Positions 7,559 through 9,948 of a DNA stretch of 9,948 bases are shown here, one piece after another. The position numbers were made by a program, and so were the translations under genes. Each line of letters begins with the position of its first letter. Position 1 is the first letter of the stretch. This stretch comes from JBGZFC01 sp041846575 (GTDB taxonomy: Bacteria > Bacteroidota > Bacteroidia > Bacteroidales > Dysgonomonadaceae): positions 1 through 9,948 of the forward strand of contig JBGZFC010000111.1 of assembly GCA_041846575.1 (NCBI GenBank), read 5' to 3'. Below the pieces are notes generated by a model. That model saw only the letters and a list, made by a program, of their open reading frames with translations. It made no database searches and was not told where the DNA came from.

Positions 7559-8485
7559 TTAAAATTTCACCTCTCCGTACATGCCTATTTTGAGAAAACC
7601 GTCATTCGGTACCTCTATTTTTATTGCGTAAACCAGATTTGCACGTTCATTTTTTGTTTGAATTGTTTTGGGTGTAAACTCGGCTTTATCCGAAATCCAA
7701 CTTATAACACCTTCGTAAGTACGCATTTTGCCGTTTCCGGCATCGGTTCGCACGGTTACTTTATCATTAAGCTTTAATTGAGCTAATTGGTCGTTTGTAA
7801 CGTAAGCTCTTAAAAACAGACTTTCGATATTGGCTATTTTAAACAGAGGCGTCCCTATATTTGCCAATTCGCCTTGTTCGGCATATTTATTTAAAACAAC
7901 TCCCGAAATAGGACTTTTTATTTTGCATTTGGTTATAAGGTCCTCTAACTGAGCTACTTGGATTTCCATAGCAGAGCTTTGTGCCGAAATATTGGCACTG
8001 CTCTTTTCCAGCGATGATGTTTGTGCCATGAGTTGACGCTGTAACAGATCAATTTGATGATTAATATCGTCTAACTGTTTTTGGTTAGCCGCGTTAGCTG
8101 CAATCAATTTTTTCGTGCGTTCTCGTTCACGTTGAAGATTTTGTATATTTTCCTCTATTACAGCGGTTTGTGTGCTGATATTGGGACGTTGAACACGGAT
8201 ACCTCTCACGTTGCTCAGTAAACTCATTTTTTGCAGATAAAGTTGCGTGCTGTCTATTGCTCCCACTTCCGTACCCTCTTTTAGTTGTTGTCCCTCTTTA
8301 ACATCGAGTTTAATTATTTTTCCGGAAGCTTCGGCTGATACGATTATTGCGGCAGCTTCAAACGAGCCGGTTGCATCATTTTCACTATTGCTCTTGTCGC
8401 ATGAAATGAGGAATATACTGAAAATTACGATGTTGCAAAGTACCTTAATTGTTGTTTTGCTAAATTTTCTATCTGTTGCTTTCAT
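7559..8485 (-). CDS. HlyD-family membrane fusion protein, lipoprotein, YbhG-like
   Basis: This is a periplasmic adaptor of 308 residues linking the inner-membrane ABC pump to the outer-membrane channel. The N-terminus has a signal peptide ending in a lipobox (FLISC, Cys29), so it should be lipid-anchored. E. coli YbhG uses no such anchor, but lipoprotein adaptors are common in other efflux families. The first lipoyl half is at about 45-80 (SAEASGKIIKLDVKEGQQL), then a long coiled-coil hairpin rich in Gln, Glu and Leu (about 84-185). The second lipoyl half (KSPISGVVLNKYAEQGEL) follows, and then a beta-barrel domain. SDKAEFTPKTIQT and ERANLVYAIKI near the end are typical of the YbhG group. The gene overlaps the end of the tolC-like gene by 17 bp, suggesting translational coupling. 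Confidence 0.92.
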   Translation of the reverse strand: MKATDRKFSKTTIKVLCNIVIFSIFLISCDKSNSENDATGSFEAAAIIVSAEASGKIIKLDVKEGQQLKEGTEVGAIDSTQLYLQKMSLLSNVRGIRVQRPNISTQTAVIEENIQNLQRERERTKKLIAANAANQKQLDDINHQIDLLQRQLMAQTSSLEKSSANISAQSSAMEIQVAQLEDLITKCKIKSPISGVVLNKYAEQGELANIGTPLFKIANIESLFLRAYVTNDQLAQLKLNDKVTVRTDAGNGKMRTYEGVISWISDKAEFTPKTIQTKNERANLVYAIKIEVPNDGFLKIGMYGEVKF

Positions 8486-9767
8486 TGTTTATCAAATATT
8501 TTAAGTTGTATATTGACATTAGGAATTGTATTTCGTGCAATACTTTTGCTTGTTTTGCCATCTCTTCCGATGATATTTCTCGTAACATATCGGCTACTGT
8601 CATCGTTCCGTTCTCTACTTTTGCCTGTGCTGTTTCACGGATAAGCCTTTGAAGGCGAATAATTTCCTCATCGTCTTGCATGGTTTTGCGATATTTTTCA
8701 ATTTCCATCTGTTGTTGCGATATTTGCATGTTGAGGTTGTAAAAGAAAGTTTCGCGTTGTGATTCAACGGAAGATTTTTGTAAGTCGATGATTTTCTTCT
8801 GATTGCCCAAAGTGTATAGATTTCCAATATTCCAAACCAAACGAACTCCTCCCATAAAATACGGATTAAATTCGTTTTCAAACATATTTAGAGCAGGTTT
8901 GCCGTATCCGCCTTGTGCAAAAGCACTTATCGTTGGCATTACTCTCGATGTAAGAGTGCTTTTTTGAGACTCATACATAGCCTGTTGTGCATTAAACAGC
9001 GATAGTTCGGGGCGATTGATTGAGCCTACAACTGTTTCGGAAAAATCTATTTCCGGTTTTTCAAAAACAGTCTCTTGATTTAGCGTTTCGCCAATAATTA
9101 TTGAAAGCATTTTGATATATGCATCGCGAGTAGCCTCCTTCTGTATGCGATTTTGTCCGGCTTTCAGTTGCTCCACTTTTATGGCACTTAAATCGGATTG
9201 ATTAGCCAAGCCATTGGTTAGGTAGGTTTGAATTTTGTCATGATTTCTTTGCAATTCTTCCTCTAATGATGCTTGAAGTACAAGTTGCTCTTTCAGCAGT
9301 AAAATGCCGAAAAACAAATTATTAACTCTTTCGCGAAGTTGATATATTTCCGATTCCAATTGTTTATATTCCACCTCTGCTTGCGCTCTGGCACTCTTTT
9401 TTTGCGATGCCGTATAACCGCCATCCCATATCAATTGATTAACTTCAGCAGCCACTCTGTACTGGTCTTTGTCGGGTGTGGGAATTTCCATTGGCGGAAG
9501 ACCTTCGGGTAGAGACAAATCTATTTTTGTAACATCCGATTGCCAAGAGGCTTGTGTTACCAGCGAAATTTGTGGTAAGAATGCCATATTAGCATTATTA
9601 AGATTGTAGTTTTTTGTCTTTTCAATCAAACCATATCTTGCAAATGCAGGGTAGTTTTTGGTTGCTTTTTCTTGACATTCGTGCAGAGTTATCGTTTTTT
9701 GTTGAGAATAGGAGCAAAAAACTGATGTGAGTGTAAATAATATTGTAAAACAGGTTTTGATATTCAT
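8469..9767 (-). CDS. TolC-family outer-membrane efflux protein
   Basis: This is the outer-membrane channel subunit, 432 residues, and first gene of the operon. The signal peptide is MNIKTCFTILFTLTSVFCSYSQ, with cleavage probably near residue 22. Two outer-membrane-efflux-protein repeats follow (about 25-220 and 245-425), each a long helical hairpin with a short strand pair. NQLIWDGGYTASQKKSARAQ and VRLVWNIGNLYTLGNQKK mark the equivalent strand-to-helix transitions in each repeat. The length is normal for TolC homologues. The ATG at 9767 sits after ATAGATAAACA. E. coli ybhGFSR lacks its own tolC gene, so this operon is self-sufficient. An IS30 transposase end lies 48 bp upstream, and no regulator gene is visible inside the window. 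Confidence 0.92.
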   Translation of the reverse strand: MNIKTCFTILFTLTSVFCSYSQQKTITLHECQEKATKNYPAFARYGLIEKTKNYNLNNANMAFLPQISLVTQASWQSDVTKIDLSLPEGLPPMEIPTPDKDQYRVAAEVNQLIWDGGYTASQKKSARAQAEVEYKQLESEIYQLRERVNNLFFGILLLKEQLVLQASLEEELQRNHDKIQTYLTNGLANQSDLSAIKVEQLKAGQNRIQKEATRDAYIKMLSIIIGETLNQETVFEKPEIDFSETVVGSINRPELSLFNAQQAMYESQKSTLTSRVMPTISAFAQGGYGKPALNMFENEFNPYFMGGVRLVWNIGNLYTLGNQKKIIDLQKSSVESQRETFFYNLNMQISQQQMEIEKYRKTMQDDEEIIRLQRLIRETAQAKVENGTMTVADMLREISSEEMAKQAKVLHEIQFLMSIYNLKYLINNESNR

Positions 9768-9815
9768 TGTTTATCTATTTTGATAGTTTTGTTATCCAAT
9801 CGGGAATCCGTAGAT

Positions 9816-9948
9816 TCAAGTATTAAATGCAACATTGTTTGGCAAAGATGCAAAAAATATTTTTTTCGGGTTATCAAAATTTAATTTTTTTCTTGGTCTT
9901 TTGTTTAACTCATATTGTACTTGCTTAATATCCATTTTGTTATACTTA
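9816..9948 (-). CDS. IS30-family transposase, C-terminal fragment (start beyond window)
   Basis: The last 43 codons of a transposase gene enter from the right edge and stop at TGA 9816-9818. The fragment begins KYNKMDIKQVQYELNKRPRK and continues KLNFDNPKKIFFASL, ending NNVAFNT. The ELN-RPRK-L-----P---FF pattern is the hallmark of the C-terminal end of IS30-family transposases, common in Bacteroidetes. The DDE catalytic residues lie further upstream, outside the window, so intactness cannot be judged. The frame has no stop up to the window edge. Confidence 0.85.
   Translation of the reverse strand, partial: KYNKMDIKQVQYELNKRPRKKLNFDNPKKIFFASLPNNVAFNT
9843..9850 (-). promoter_or_regulatory. 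Weak candidate -7 box upstream of the efflux operon
   Basis: CATCTTTG (9850-9843, minus) differs from TAnnTTTG at one position and lies inside the IS30 transposase coding end. TTTTG at 9879-9875 upstream is 24 bases away, longer than the usual 19-20. If used, the transcript would start near 9836 and carry a leader of about 70 bases. Nothing better was seen between here and the ATG at 9767. Confidence 0.25.

Larger units (their letters stand above)
9776..9948 (-). mobile_element. End of an IS30-family insertion sequence
   Basis: The transposase fragment implies the 3' end of an IS30-type element. Its terminal inverted repeat must lie within the roughly 48 bp between the transposase stop (9816) and the tolC-like start (9767), or overlap the coding end. 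Without the other end the exact boundary cannot be set; the left limit given here is approximate. Confidence 0.6.

Noticed and set aside
1..9948. Composite transposon carrying the efflux operon between two IS elements
   Set aside because: The flanking elements belong to different families (IS1 and IS30), so they cannot act as paired ends.

Overview
The window looks like chromosomal DNA of a Bacteroidota (Bacteroidales-type) bacterium. The DNA is AT-rich. Upstream of some genes there are matches to the Bacteroidetes sigma promoter (TTTG / TAnnTTTG) rather than E. coli -35/-10 boxes. There is an outer-membrane protein with a carboxypeptidase-regulatory-like N-domain and DUF5686, a family typical of this phylum, and the membrane fusion protein carries a lipobox. 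No rRNA, tRNA or CRISPR array was seen.

Layout. Bases 1 to about 541 hold the 5' part of an IS1-family insertion sequence on the minus strand. Its transposase reading frame is split at a run of seven A's, and both halves are recognisable. A possible 41-residue single-span membrane protein (557-682, plus strand) follows. Bases 724-3165 (minus) encode the DUF5686 outer-membrane protein, with a good promoter just upstream. Bases 3166-3561 are mostly non-coding and contain overlapping inverted and direct repeats. Bases 3562-9767 (minus) form one tightly packed six-gene operon. In transcription order it encodes a TolC-like outer-membrane channel, a lipoprotein HlyD/YbhG-type membrane fusion protein, two separate ABC ATPases and two ABC-2 type permeases. 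The right edge (9816-9948, minus) is the C-terminal end of an IS30-family transposase, 48 bp upstream of the tolC-like gene.

How the genes work together. The operon encodes a complete tripartite export machine: permease heterodimer plus ATPase heterodimer in the inner membrane, adaptor in the periplasm, channel in the outer membrane. It corresponds to E. coli ybhGFSR, with the double ATPase YbhF split into two genes and a dedicated TolC-type gene added. The ATPases are asymmetric. The first lacks the Q-loop Gln and the switch His, and the second has LPLGW in place of LSGGQ, so one composite ATP site should be degenerate and the other canonical. The substrate cannot be read from the sequence.

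No wholly new system was recognised. The most useful leads are the split IS1 transposase, the IS30 end placed directly before the efflux operon (possible promoter capture or loss of a regulator), the asymmetric ATPase pair, the small membrane ORF and the structured intergenic stretch.
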